Shown piece by piece: positions 44,181 through 53,346 of a stretch of DNA of 64,000 nucleotides (the stretch's first letter is position 1; each line of letters starts with the position of its first letter). The notes under the pieces were generated by a model, which was not told the origin of the DNA, searched no databases, and saw only the letters and a list, made by a program, of their open reading frames with translations. Source of the stretch: Pusillimonas minor (lineage in GTDB: Bacteria > Pseudomonadota > Gammaproteobacteria > Burkholderiales > Burkholderiaceae_B). A program made the position numbers and the translations under genes. The DNA is taken from contig NZ_JACJUU010000003.1 in assembly GCF_014237865.1 (NCBI RefSeq), forward strand, positions 248,001 through 312,000. The letters are read 5' to 3'.

Positions 44181-46508
44181 TTGACTCGCCTTAAATCGTC
44201 TGTTTCACCCGGCTTTATTCAAGCGGCCATTGTCATTATGGGGCTGGTGACAATTGCCTTCATCTGGCTGCTAGATCACCGGCAGTACTCCGCCGCACAC
44301 GCCGAAGCCCTTGAATCAAAGGCCAACGAACACCTGAACCTGGCCACCATTGCCGCCGAACACCTCAAACAGCTGGCGGATCGCTCATTGGCGGTCAGCA
44401 CCGTCATGAACGCGTCAGCCAGTGCCCTGAGCAACACGCCGTCTGATGCATCGCGCGCCCTGGCCAAAGACCCGGTGTTCAACCGCCTGAGCATATATAG
44501 CGCCCAGGGCGACTGGCAGTACCACAGTCACGACAACCTGCCGGCCATCGTGCCGCAACACTGGCTGGAACAGGTTTACGCACAGATCGAAACGCACGGT
44601 TTTGTACCGTTCTTGCCGGTCAGCGATATTAGCGGGCCAAACACGGCCGCGCCAAAATGGCATTTGCCCCTGCTGTTGCCTGTTGCCGACCCGCAAACAC
44701 GGACCCGACTTGATCGGATCATGCTGGTCGAAATGGACGTTGGATACCTGGCCAGCCTGTACCAGAATATTGAGATGGGCCATTCAGGCGTTATTCAGTT
44801 ACTGGATGCTGCCGGCCAGGAGCGGTTGCGCGCAGACACCAGCGGCGTGATTTTCAATGGCGGAGAGCTGATTGCCGGCCCGGAACAACCCAAAGACCCG
44901 CTTCGGGGCGGATATCGTTCGGTCGCCAACGGCAGTGTGTATCAAAGCCTTTATGTCACTGTCCCAGAGCATGGCTGGCGCATTGTCGTCAGCCAGCAAC
45001 TTGACGAGATACTGGCGCCGGTACAAACCCGACAAACCAATCAGACGTGGTTGGGCATTGTCATGAGTGTGGTCATACTGCTGACTATTTCCTGGATTTT
45101 TACCGTACTTCGCCGCCAGCAGGCATCGCTTAAGGCGTTGCAGCAGTCCGAACAAGAAAAACAGCGCCTGATCGAGAGCCTGGAAACCGCCCACCGCCGC
45201 AGCAGCCATGCCGCGTCAACCGATCACCTGAGCGGACTCTTCAATCGACGCGAGTTTATCCGTATTGCGTCGGAGTGTTTAACGCAGCAGCGTGCAAAGC
45301 GGCGCTTGCTGGCCATACTGTTTATTGACCTGGATCGTTTCAAGTCCATCAACGACACCCTGGGCCACAAAGTGGGCGACATGCTGCTCCAGGCCGTTGC
45401 CGGGCGTATCCAGCGCATGCTGGGGCCCGAAGACCAGGCCGCGCGCTTTGGCGGCGACGAGTTTGTTGTCATGCTGGCCGACAACCGCAGCGAACAGCAA
45501 ATTACCGAATGGGTCAAAGCCCTGACCGAAAAGCTGTCGGCAATGTATTCGCTAGAAGGCGTTGAGCTGAACACCAGCCCCAGCGTGGGCATTTCGATTT
45601 GCCCGCGCGACGCCCAGGATATCGACGAAATGATTCGCTGTGCCGATGCCGCCATGTACTCGGCCAAGCGCGCCGGGCGCGGCCAGTACCGCTTCTTTGA
45701 CCCGTCGTTGAATACCTCGCGTATCGAAGAGTTTCATATCGAACAGGCCTTGGGCGAGGCGCTGCGCAAACGTCAGTTTATCTTGCATTATCAGCCGCAA
45801 GTTCGGCTGGATACGCTGACCATCAGCGGCTACGAGGCCCTGGTGCGCTGGCGCCACCCCGAGTTTGGCCTGGTGTACCCGGACCGCTTCATTACTATTG
45901 CCGAGCGTAGCGGTTTTATTATTGACCTGGGCAAAGAAGTACTGCGCCTGGCCTGCGAGCAACTAAAAAAATGGAAGGCCCAGGGCATTTGTACAACCGT
46001 CAGTGTCAACGTATCGGCCTTACAGCTGGGGCAAGAAGATTTCGCCGATTCGGTACTGCGCGAACTGGCCCTGCATGACATTGCCCCGGAACAGCTCGAA
46101 CTGGAGATTACGGAAACCGCCATTCTTGATCGTGAACAACTGGCCATCGACCATCTGGAACGACTGAAAAAAGCCGGCATCACAATCAGTCTGGACGACT
46201 TCGGCCTGGGCTATGCAGGGTTTGCACACTTGTATGCCCTACCCATCAACAAGCTGAAAATCGACCGCGGCTTGATTGCACAGCTTTCAAACACCCACGA
46301 TGACAGCCCGATTGTGTCGTCGACCATCGCCCTGGCCAAACGGCTGCAGCTGCAAGTCGTTGCCGAGGGGGTAGAAACGCGCGAACAACTGGTTTATTTG
46401 AAAATTTCGGGATGCGATTACGGGCAGGGCTATCACTTTAGCCGACCCCTGTCGGCTGAACAGCTACCGGAATTTGACGACGCTTTTAAACTCAAAGAAG
46501 TGGCCTGA
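44181..46508 (+). CDS. GGDEF-EAL c-di-GMP signalling protein with periplasmic sensor
   Basis: A 775-aa protein. The start is a TTG at 44181; the nearest ATG in the leader hits a stop. Two membrane helices (about 12-32 and 288-310) flank a periplasmic sensor. A GGDEF domain with the intact motif FGGDEFVVML (about 423) follows, then an EAL domain with YEALVRWRHP (about 550), DDFGLGYAGF and VVAEGVETREQ. Both enzymatic signatures look intact, so it could make or break cyclic-di-GMP. The stop overlaps the start of a PhnD-like binding protein by one base. PgaA and curli genes lie 4-11 kb on, consistent with biofilm control (inference). Confidence 0.93.
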   Translation: MTRLKSSVSPGFIQAAIVIMGLVTIAFIWLLDHRQYSAAHAEALESKANEHLNLATIAAEHLKQLADRSLAVSTVMNASASALSNTPSDASRALAKDPVFNRLSIYSAQGDWQYHSHDNLPAIVPQHWLEQVYAQIETHGFVPFLPVSDISGPNTAAPKWHLPLLLPVADPQTRTRLDRIMLVEMDVGYLASLYQNIEMGHSGVIQLLDAAGQERLRADTSGVIFNGGELIAGPEQPKDPLRGGYRSVANGSVYQSLYVTVPEHGWRIVVSQQLDEILAPVQTRQTNQTWLGIVMSVVILLTISWIFTVLRRQQASLKALQQSEQEKQRLIESLETAHRRSSHAASTDHLSGLFNRREFIRIASECLTQQRAKRRLLAILFIDLDRFKSINDTLGHKVGDMLLQAVAGRIQRMLGPEDQAARFGGDEFVVMLADNRSEQQITEWVKALTEKLSAMYSLEGVELNTSPSVGISICPRDAQDIDEMIRCADAAMYSAKRAGRGQYRFFDPSLNTSRIEEFHIEQALGEALRKRQFILHYQPQVRLDTLTISGYEALVRWRHPEFGLVYPDRFITIAERSGFIIDLGKEVLRLACEQLKKWKAQGICTTVSVNVSALQLGQEDFADSVLRELALHDIAPEQLELEITETAILDREQLAIDHLERLKKAGITISLDDFGLGYAGFAHLYALPINKLKIDRGLIAQLSNTHDDSPIVSSTIALAKRLQLQVVAEGVETREQLVYLKISGCDYGQGYHFSRPLSAEQLPEFDDAFKLKEVA

Positions 46509-47377
46509 TGCTGCGTTTTATTGTTTTGTTGATCGCGATACTGGCAAGCCCGCTTGCGCGGGCCGACATCACCTGCCGCGATACCGACCTGCGCATCGCC
46601 GTCATCCCCAAAAAAAGTATGGATGCGCTGGTTAAGGACTACGCCCCTTTGCTGCGCCATTTAAGCAAACATCTGGACATGCCCGTCGAAATCATACGGG
46701 CCGGCTCGTACGACGCGGTTACCGATGCGATTGTTTCAGGCGGCGTGGATATTGCCTGGCTGGGCCCCGCGGGCTATTTAACTGCGCATTTACGCGACCC
46801 GGGCGTTGAGCCGTTTGCCAATTTGGTACTGGAAAAAGGCGCCTACACCCCTGCCGGCAACCATTACCAGGCGCTGCTGGTGGTGCGGGCGGACACCGGC
46901 GCCAAAACGCTCAAAGACCTTGCGGGCCAGCGGGTCGCCCTGAACGACCCCTTAAGCACGTCGGGCAGCATTTTGCCTAATCGTGCTTTTCCTGCCGCAG
47001 TCGGCCTGTCGCTATCTGAGTTTTTTGAAAGCCAGGTATACACCGGTTCGCACGACCGCTCGCTGGATGCCTTGCTTAACCAGCGGGTAGACGCCGCCTT
47101 TGTGGCCAGCGTCCGGGCCGACGACTACGTCAAGCAAGAAAAGATGGCACCCGATGCACTGCGGGTACTGTGGCGATCGGAGCCCATTTATTACGACCCG
47201 TTTGTATTCAGCCCTTTGGTCTGCCCAGCGCTTAAAAACAGAATCCGTCATTTAATGCTGAACGAATCCAGTGCACTTGAGGGCTTTTATAAATCGCAAC
47301 AGGCCACCGGCCTGATGCCCGCCAGCCATAACGACTACGCGCCGCTGATTCCGTTGATGGGCCGGATTGCAAAATAA
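46508..47377 (+). CDS. PhnD-like periplasmic substrate-binding protein
   Basis: A 289-aa secreted binding protein of the phosphate/phosphite/phosphonate ABC-transporter type. The signal peptide ends about LARADI, and the fold shows LRIAVIPKKSMDALVKDY, VSGGVDIAWLGPAGYL, VALNDPLSTSGSILP and DAAFVASVRADDYV. No ABC permease or ATPase genes are nearby. It starts at the last base of the GGDEF-EAL stop codon, so translation is coupled. It probably presents a small ligand to that sensor protein instead of feeding a transporter. Confidence 0.87.
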   Translation: MLRFIVLLIAILASPLARADITCRDTDLRIAVIPKKSMDALVKDYAPLLRHLSKHLDMPVEIIRAGSYDAVTDAIVSGGVDIAWLGPAGYLTAHLRDPGVEPFANLVLEKGAYTPAGNHYQALLVVRADTGAKTLKDLAGQRVALNDPLSTSGSILPNRAFPAAVGLSLSEFFESQVYTGSHDRSLDALLNQRVDAAFVASVRADDYVKQEKMAPDALRVLWRSEPIYYDPFVFSPLVCPALKNRIRHLMLNESSALEGFYKSQQATGLMPASHNDYAPLIPLMGRIAK

Positions 47378-47416
47378 CGGTAGAAACGTGTTACAACCGC
47401 CCCAGAAAAATTCAGC

Positions 47417-49558
47417 ATGCCTGGGGCTCGGCACAGAGCTCGCCATCGGAGACGCCTTGATGTACCGGATCACGACCACGTTACAAAAAAACTGACCTTA
47501 GGCATTGTGGTCATTGTAGGGCTGGCCGGTTGCGCAGCCCAAACGCCACAGCCCGCAAACAGCTCGCAGAACAAACACGCGCAAGCCGCCCCATACGAAT
47601 TCAGGCTTGAGTACGAAACGCTTGAGATGGAAGACGGCGTCAAGCTGGCCGTCACGTTCTACCGACCGGTCGCCAGAAAACCCGGCGAAACGTTTCCGGC
47701 ACTGATCGAAATGGTGCCTTACCGTAAAGATGATTTCTTTGCCCTGAGCGACTACGGCTACGGCGCTTATTTTGCCAAAAACGGCTATGTCGTTGCCCGG
47801 GTCGACGTTCGGGGAACCGGCGGCAGCGACGGCCCTGTTCCTGTCAGTGAGTATTCGGCCGCCGAGATTTTCGATGCCGAGCAAATCGTTGATCAGCTTT
47901 CCAAAAAAGACTGGTCCAACGGCAATGTGGGTATGTATGGCCTGTCATGGAGCGCCTTCAACGCGCTGATGACTGCGCACCGCAAGCCGCCGGCCTTAAA
48001 GGCCATTATTGCGGCCCATGGCTCTATCGACCTGTTTTACAACGATGTCCATTACAACAGCGGGGCGCTGACGCTTGATTATTACAGCCATCAGATCAGC
48101 ACCGACAACGCCCTGCCTCAAAGCCCCGATTATCGAATTGACGAAACTTACTTCCAGAACCGTTTCGACAAGAAACCCTGGATCTTTACCTGGATGCGCG
48201 AACAGCAAGACAGCGAATTCTGGCGCCAGGAATCGATCAAGTTCAAGGAACCGCTGTCGGTACCTGCCTACGTGATTGGCGGGTTGCTGGACGGCTATCG
48301 GGACTTTGTGCTCGATGTCAAAAAGCATTCGACGGCCCCTGTCATTGCCGAAATCGGGCCCTGGAATCATGCGTGGCCTGAGTATGGCGAGCCTGGGCCC
48401 AATTACGAATGGCGTCAAAGAGCCTTACGCTGGTGGGACTACTGGCTGAAAGGCGTAGAGAACAACGTATTGGACGAGCCGCGCTGGATGGCCTTTATGC
48501 GTACCGGACAACCGCCGGCCACCAACCCGGTTACCGTGCCCGGCTACTGGCGTTGCGAAAAAGACTGGCCCGTTCAAGGTGCCGCCACACAGCGCCTTTA
48601 CCCACAAACACAACAGCAGTTGGCCAACGCACCGGCACCCAAAGCCGCCAGCGACGTGCTGAAATACGTGGCCGGCGCAGGCATGGCTGCAGGCGGCTGG
48701 TGGGGTGAGCTAACCGGCGACATGGCGGCCGATGACCGCCATAGCCTGGTGTATGACTCGGCGCCACTGACCGAAGCCATGGAGATCATGGGCAACCCGC
48801 TGGTGCATTTGCGGGTTGCGGCCGACGCGCCTTTTTATCAGTGGAGTGTGCGCCTTGAAGACGTGGCGCCAGATGGCACAGTGTCGCTGGTCAGTGGCGT
48901 GTCCATCAACCCGTCGCAGCGCTATTCGCGACTTGCGCCGCAAGCCCTGACACCGGGCGAACCGACAACCCTGACGGCGCCGATCCACTTCACAACCTGG
49001 CGTTTCAAGCCGGGGCACCGGATTCGTCTGGCTATTTCCAACGCCCAGTTTCCCATGCTGTGGCCCAGTCCCACCCCCGGCAGCACCCGCCTGATCCTGG
49101 GGAAAAACACCTGGTTCGAACTGCCTGTCGTACCCACGCGCAACACAACCGACGCAGCATGCCCTCTGCCGCCGCCGCAACCCAGTGACGAGGCCCCCTT
49201 TGGCAAGACACTGGAAAATACCGGGACCGTATTCACACGACAGCGCGACGACGATAAAGGGGAATCCACCTTCTCGACCACCAGTCGCGTGGCCTGGACG
49301 CAATACGACAACGAATTCCGTTCTGATGAGTCGTATCAGTGGCATGTCAAGGACGCCACACCTGCCAATGCCCACTTCAAGGGCAAGCGCAGGAACACAT
49401 TCACGATTGACGGCGTGGAAATCGACCTGCTCGGGGAGATCAAGGTTGAGTCAGACGCGACTTATTTCAACGTGACATTTACCAAGACCCTGTACAAAGA
49501 TGGCACACTGGTCAGGGAAAGAACCTGGATAGAGCGCATTCCACGACGCTTCCAGTAA
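47417..49558 (+). CDS. CocE/NonD-family hydrolase, predicted lipoprotein
   Basis: An S15/CocE-type hydrolase of about 700 residues. It has a lipobox (IVVIVGLAGCAAQ), then GVKLAVTFYRPVARKPGETF, DVRGTGGSDGPVP, nucleophile elbow GMYGLSWSAFNAL, and WNHAWPEYGEP; the C-terminal domain is the family beta-sandwich. The uninterrupted frame opens at ATG 47417 and would give a long, arginine-rich N-region. A better start with GGAG lies at ATG 47460, but reading it needs one more A in the A7 run at 47485-47491. So either the ATG at 47417 is used or the run slips. The substrate is probably an ester or amide in the periplasm or outer membrane. Confidence 0.85.
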   Translation: MPGARHRARHRRRLDVPDHDHVTKKLTLGIVVIVGLAGCAAQTPQPANSSQNKHAQAAPYEFRLEYETLEMEDGVKLAVTFYRPVARKPGETFPALIEMVPYRKDDFFALSDYGYGAYFAKNGYVVARVDVRGTGGSDGPVPVSEYSAAEIFDAEQIVDQLSKKDWSNGNVGMYGLSWSAFNALMTAHRKPPALKAIIAAHGSIDLFYNDVHYNSGALTLDYYSHQISTDNALPQSPDYRIDETYFQNRFDKKPWIFTWMREQQDSEFWRQESIKFKEPLSVPAYVIGGLLDGYRDFVLDVKKHSTAPVIAEIGPWNHAWPEYGEPGPNYEWRQRALRWWDYWLKGVENNVLDEPRWMAFMRTGQPPATNPVTVPGYWRCEKDWPVQGAATQRLYPQTQQQLANAPAPKAASDVLKYVAGAGMAAGGWWGELTGDMAADDRHSLVYDSAPLTEAMEIMGNPLVHLRVAADAPFYQWSVRLEDVAPDGTVSLVSGVSINPSQRYSRLAPQALTPGEPTTLTAPIHFTTWRFKPGHRIRLAISNAQFPMLWPSPTPGSTRLILGKNTWFELPVVPTRNTTDAACPLPPPQPSDEAPFGKTLENTGTVFTRQRDDDKGESTFSTTSRVAWTQYDNEFRSDESYQWHVKDATPANAHFKGKRRNTFTIDGVEIDLLGEIKVESDATYFNVTFTKTLYKDGTLVRERTWIERIPRRFQ

Positions 49559-49570
49559 TACTGAGCTGTT

Positions 49571-49597
49571 GGGCGCTGTTTATTGCAGACAGCGCCC
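49571..49597 (+). terminator. Terminator hairpin after the CocE-like gene
   Basis: GGGCGCTGT / ACAGCGCCC, a perfect 9-bp stem with a 9-base loop, 13 bp past the stop. It is followed by CTTACC with only a weak T-run. Confidence 0.6.
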
Positions 49598-49600
49598 CTT

Positions 49601-49628
49601 ACCCTGGCGAGCACACATTTGCCAGGGT
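49601..49628. terminator. Second hairpin, tandem to the first
   Basis: ACCCTGGC / GCCAGGGT, an 8-bp stem with a 12-base loop, directly behind the preceding hairpin. It may stop read-through toward the tRNA. Confidence 0.5.
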
Positions 49629-49718
49629 TGGCGCATTACAAGCAGGCAAGACTAAAACCGTTAAGAGCAAATACCAAACGGTCAAGAGCTGATGGCAAAT
49701 AACAGAGAAACAAACAGA

Positions 49719-49753
49719 AAAAGGGTGACAGCAAAAAATGCTGTCACCCTTTT
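49719..49753 (-). terminator. Strong terminator downstream of tRNA-Pro
   Basis: AAAAGGGTGACAGC and its exact complement GCTGTCACCCTTTT form a 14-bp stem with loop AAAAAAT. On the minus strand the stem is followed by TCTGTTTG after a T-rich arm, and it begins 8 bp after the tRNA 3' end. Confidence 0.85.
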
Positions 49754-49761
49754 GTATTTAT

Positions 49762-49839
<78 letters not shown>

Positions 49840-50038
49840 CTAAAGAACGCTATTCTAGCATGCAAATTTCACTGCGGTCAAAGCAAAGCCCAAAAAATAT
49901 TTAACAGCCTAGTCCGGGCGCCGCACGGCCTGCGCCACCCGACTTACGTCATCTCGCGCATATTCGTATTGGCGCGTCGTTTTTATAGTTTGCCCTACCA
50001 GCTGTATCTAGCCGTAAAAAAATGGACCGGGGCAAACC

Positions 50039-52057
50039 ATGGGATCGGAAAAAAAGCGCAGTTCAGGTATTTTTTGGGTGTCGGTAAACGCCGGGTGCTT
50101 GCTCGCGCTGGCGGTTTCTGCGGCCCACAGCGCAACCCCCGAAATCTACCAGGCGCTGCGACAGGCGCAAAACGCTTACCAACTGGCCCCAGACGACACG
50201 CAGGCACGACGCCAGTACATTTTTGCTTTGCGCGACGCCCGCTTGAGCAGTGCGGCACTCACTCTGGCGCAGCGCTACCCGAATGCCGTCAGCAGCGACG
50301 AACTGCGTGTTCTGCAAGCCGACGAGGCGGCTGAACTTAGTCGCCTGGCCAGTACGCCATCGCGCAACCAGGAAGAGCGCTACCGTCTGGCGGATCAGGC
50401 CTTGCAGCGCTACGACCAGTACCTGCGCGACTGGCACAAGCTGGGGCTAGGCGATACAGATGTGTATCGACGCATTGAGCTGGACCGCATGCAGGCCTTG
50501 CATGCTCGCCAATCCATGCAGACCCTGGTTAATACCTACGAAGCAATGCGACGTCGCGACGTTACGATTCCTTCGTATCTGCTCAACGAAGTCGCCTCGG
50601 CCTACCTGTACCTGAAACAGCCCGAGAAAGCGACGGCGCTATTCCAGGCGGCGCTAAACGCCGAACGCCTGGACAGCGCGGAAGTCAATGACGACGAGCT
50701 GGCCTACTACTACGCACTGCAGGAAAGTGGTGAACACGCCGCCGCCCGGGCCCATTTAATCGCCCTATCCAACCGCCAGGGGCCATGGCGTCGGGTTGCC
50801 GGCAACCCCCAGCTTTTACCCAACGAGAACTTTCTGAATACGGCACGCACATCGGCCATCGACCCGATTTATGCCGGACAAGTCGGTAACGCGACGGATC
50901 AATTGCAACAATTAGCCGATGATGCACCCCGTGATGCGGGTCTACGCATCGCACTGGGCAACGCCCAATACCTGCAAGGCTTTCATCGTCAGGCCGAAGT
51001 CACCTTGAAGCAAGCCGAGTCCTTGGAACCCCAGAACCCGGAACTCATCAGTGTGCAAGGCATGAATGCGCTGTCTTTACACGAATGGGAGCAGGCGCGC
51101 CTGCTGAAAGACTACGCCGTCACGCACTACCCCGAGTCATTGGCCACACAGCGTTTAAAAGAAGAGTGGGAGACTCAGCAAAAATACGAATTGCAGATCA
51201 GCGCAGTGCGCGGACACGCTACCGACAGCCCCGTTACGGGCGGCAAGGATTTTCGGACTGAAGCGACGCTTTATACGCCAACCAGTGACAACGGCATGCG
51301 CTATTTTGGTGGCACAGGGTACGCCCAGGGCGACTTTGAAGAAGGTGAACTCAACCAACGCTGGCTGCGCGCCGGTGCCCAATGGCGGACACGCGACCTC
51401 ATTATCGAGGGTGATGTGTCGTCTCAACAGTATGGCTACGGCACCAAAATAGGCGCACGTGCAGCCGCCACGGCGTGGCTGAACGACCAATGGCAAGTCG
51501 GTGCGCAAGCCGCATGGCGCCCGGTATCCACCCCCATGCGCGCACTAAAAAATAACATCTGGGGCAAGCGCCTTGACCTTTGGGTGCAGCGCAATGGCAA
51601 AGACGACAGCCAATGGTTGCTCGCCTTTGCGCCCACACGGTTCAGTGACGGCAATCAGCGGTTTGAAGCCCGGCTGTCGGGCCGTGAGCGGCTATACAGC
51701 AGCGCTGAATTCACCGCCCACCTGGAACTGGATGTCAGCGCCTCACGTAACAGCCGCACCGACGTCCCCTATTTCAGCCCCCGTCAAGACCTGGAGGTAT
51801 TGCCCGGCCTGGTGCTGACACAAACCCTGTACCAACGCTATGACACCGTCGTCACACACAGCCTTCAGTTAAGGGCAGGCCTGTACAAGCAGCGCGACTA
51901 CAGCGCCGGCAGCGTAATGGCCGTGGGCTATGGCGTGCGCTACCAAACCGGCAAAAACGTCGACATTCAGGCCAACGTGCTAGGTGTCAGGCGCCCTTAT
52001 GACGGCAGGCAAGAGCGCGAACTGCGCTTTCAACTTGAACTCAATCTGCGCTTCTAG
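50039..52057 (+). CDS. pgaA: PgaA-like poly-N-acetylglucosamine export porin
   Basis: A 672-aa outer-membrane protein. An N-terminal signal peptide ([20 protein letters not shown]) leads into about 350 residues of TPR-like helices ([40 protein letters not shown]) and a C-terminal barrel ending LELNLRF. This two-part design is that of PgaA/BpsA, which guides PNAG through the outer membrane. It is shorter than E. coli PgaA (about 800). A pgaB remnant follows at once; pgaC and pgaD are absent here. The polymer synthase may be elsewhere or lost, so function is doubtful. Confidence 0.85.
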   Translation: MGSEKKRSSGIFWVSVNAGCLLALAVSAAHSATPEIYQALRQAQNAYQLAPDDTQARRQYIFALRDARLSSAALTLAQRYPNAVSSDELRVLQADEAAELSRLASTPSRNQEERYRLADQALQRYDQYLRDWHKLGLGDTDVYRRIELDRMQALHARQSMQTLVNTYEAMRRRDVTIPSYLLNEVASAYLYLKQPEKATALFQAALNAERLDSAEVNDDELAYYYALQESGEHAAARAHLIALSNRQGPWRRVAGNPQLLPNENFLNTARTSAIDPIYAGQVGNATDQLQQLADDAPRDAGLRIALGNAQYLQGFHRQAEVTLKQAESLEPQNPELISVQGMNALSLHEWEQARLLKDYAVTHYPESLATQRLKEEWETQQKYELQISAVRGHATDSPVTGGKDFRTEATLYTPTSDNGMRYFGGTGYAQGDFEEGELNQRWLRAGAQWRTRDLIIEGDVSSQQYGYGTKIGARAAATAWLNDQWQVGAQAAWRPVSTPMRALKNNIWGKRLDLWVQRNGKDDSQWLLAFAPTRFSDGNQRFEARLSGRERLYSSAEFTAHLELDVSASRNSRTDVPYFSPRQDLEVLPGLVLTQTLYQRYDTVVTHSLQLRAGLYKQRDYSAGSVMAVGYGVRYQTGKNVDIQANVLGVRRPYDGRQERELRFQLELNLRF

Positions 52058-52066
52058 GAGCCCTTC

Positions 52067-52330
52067 ATGCCTCACGCCCACGTCTTGACGCCGTTAGGCG
52101 GCAATACCCGACACGCTTACGGCGCAGGCCGGCTTGCCAATGTATTGCGTTTTGCCGCCCTACTGCTTTTTCGCTGCTCTTGGCGGCTTGCAGCAGTAGC
52201 GATCGGGGCGTGCCATTTGTGCCGCCGGCGCAAAGGCAGGCGTCGCCGACCACCCTGGCCTGGCCCACAAACCACTACCTGGCGCTGGCCTACCACGATG
52301 TCGAAGACGAAAACCCCGACCAGAGTGCTG
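52067..52330 (+). pseudogene. pgaB: pgaB 5' remnant, frameshifted and truncated
   Basis: An AGGAG site and ATG at 52067 open a frame that is pgaB until a missing base in the T-run near 52173. Shifting there continues as SLLLAACSSSDRGVPFV (lipobox LAAC) and then NHYLALAYHDVEDENPDQ, the first block of the PgaB deacetylase domain. Homology stops right after DQS, where sequence encoding the CsgE signal peptide begins in another frame. Over 550 residues of PgaB are missing. The remnant overlaps the present csgE start. Confidence 0.8.
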
Positions 52331-52879
52331 ACCGTCGTCGTATGCGCCCTGTATGCAACCGTTACCCAGGTTACGGCTGCAGCGCCCCTGAAAACCACCG
52401 AGAGCGTAACCAAGCCTGTAGGTACGACATCAAAGATTGAAAAGCCCGCACGCAACGGTGCTCCGAATGGTGCAACAAACGGCAACGACACGACAAATGG
52501 AAAGCTGAACGGCAGCCTGGATGCAGAGCGCGAAAGCCGCAAGCGTCTGGAAGACCCGCTGACCGGAATCGTCATCAACCGCACCATCACCGTGCTGGGC
52601 AAAGATTTCTACAACTATTTCGTCACGGCCTGGCGCCATCTGGACGGCGACAACAAATACACCATCACCATATTCGAGCGCCCGTCGGCCCGTTGGGGTA
52701 GCGAAATCTGGATCGAGTTCCGTCGTACCCGAATGTTTCACACTTTTTTATCGCCGGCTCGTCAGGCCGCGCGCGAAGCCAGCGAACAGGCTGCTGACCT
52801 TGTTTACCAGAACATCATGGAAAACGAAGTGCGGCGTGCGTTGTTCAAAAGCCCTGATCTGGGCGAAGAAGAACTGTAA
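52298..52879 (+). CDS. csgE: CsgE, curli assembly factor
   Basis: About 193 residues from the ATG at 52298. A signal peptide (VLTVVVCALYATVTQVTAAA) is followed by a low-complexity Asn/Thr/Gly linker (GAPNGATNGNDTTNGK) and the CsgE domain: GIVINRTITVLGKDFYNYFV, TITIFERPSARWGSEIWIEF and QAADLVYQNIMENEVRRAL. CsgE caps the CsgG channel in the periplasm. The ATG comes from out-of-frame pgaB DNA and no ribosome site precedes it, so the original start was probably lost in the junction. A GTG at 52325 is an alternative. Confidence 0.87.
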   Translation: MSKTKTPTRVLTVVVCALYATVTQVTAAAPLKTTESVTKPVGTTSKIEKPARNGAPNGATNGNDTTNGKLNGSLDAERESRKRLEDPLTGIVINRTITVLGKDFYNYFVTAWRHLDGDNKYTITIFERPSARWGSEIWIEFRRTRMFHTFLSPARQAAREASEQAADLVYQNIMENEVRRALFKSPDLGEEEL

Positions 52880-52893
52880 TCAAGGAGACCATC

Positions 52894-53346
52894 ATGTCCA
52901 GCAAGCCAGGAATTCAGCGCGTCGCTATTGCGGCCCTGATCGCCGCAATAGGAATGTCGCCGCCACTGAAAGCCAGTGAATTGATCTATTACCCCATCAA
53001 CCCGTCTTTTGGCGGCAACCCGCTGAACGGGTCATGGATGCTGAACTCGGCCTTGGCCACCAACAAGCACAAAGACCCCGACCTGGATGACAGCAGCGGC
53101 ATAGAAAGCACGCAGCAAACGCCCTTGCAGGCCTTTCAGGAAAGCCTTGAGCGGGCGGTGCTGTCGCGCCTGACCTCGGCTGCAACGTCGAACCTGTTTG
53201 ACCCGGTCACCGGCAAGCTAGTGCCGGGCACGGTCGAAACCGGCAACTTCACGATCACGATTGCTGACAGCGGTGGCGGCATTCTGTCGATCACCACACT
53301 GGACAAAGCCACCGGCGCAGTGACAACTTTCGAGGTCAGCCAATGA
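52894..53346 (+). CDS. csgF: CsgF, curli nucleation/assembly protein
   Basis: A 150-aa secreted protein with a strong AAGGAG site. Past the signal peptide comes the CsgF block ELIYYPINPSFGGNPLNGSW, which in solved structures inserts in the CsgG pore, then FQESLERAVLSRLTSAAT and the C-terminal GNFTITIADSGGG. It helps anchor the nucleated fibre at the cell surface. It sits 14 bp after csgE and its stop overlaps the csgG start. Confidence 0.93.
   Translation: MSSKPGIQRVAIAALIAAIGMSPPLKASELIYYPINPSFGGNPLNGSWMLNSALATNKHKDPDLDDSSGIESTQQTPLQAFQESLERAVLSRLTSAATSNLFDPVTGKLVPGTVETGNFTITIADSGGGILSITTLDKATGAVTTFEVSQ

Noticed and set aside
52067-52879. A single 270-aa csgE with a long N-terminal extension
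   Set aside because: The extension before 52298 is a shadow of frameshifted pgaB DNA; a normal signal peptide follows the later ATG.
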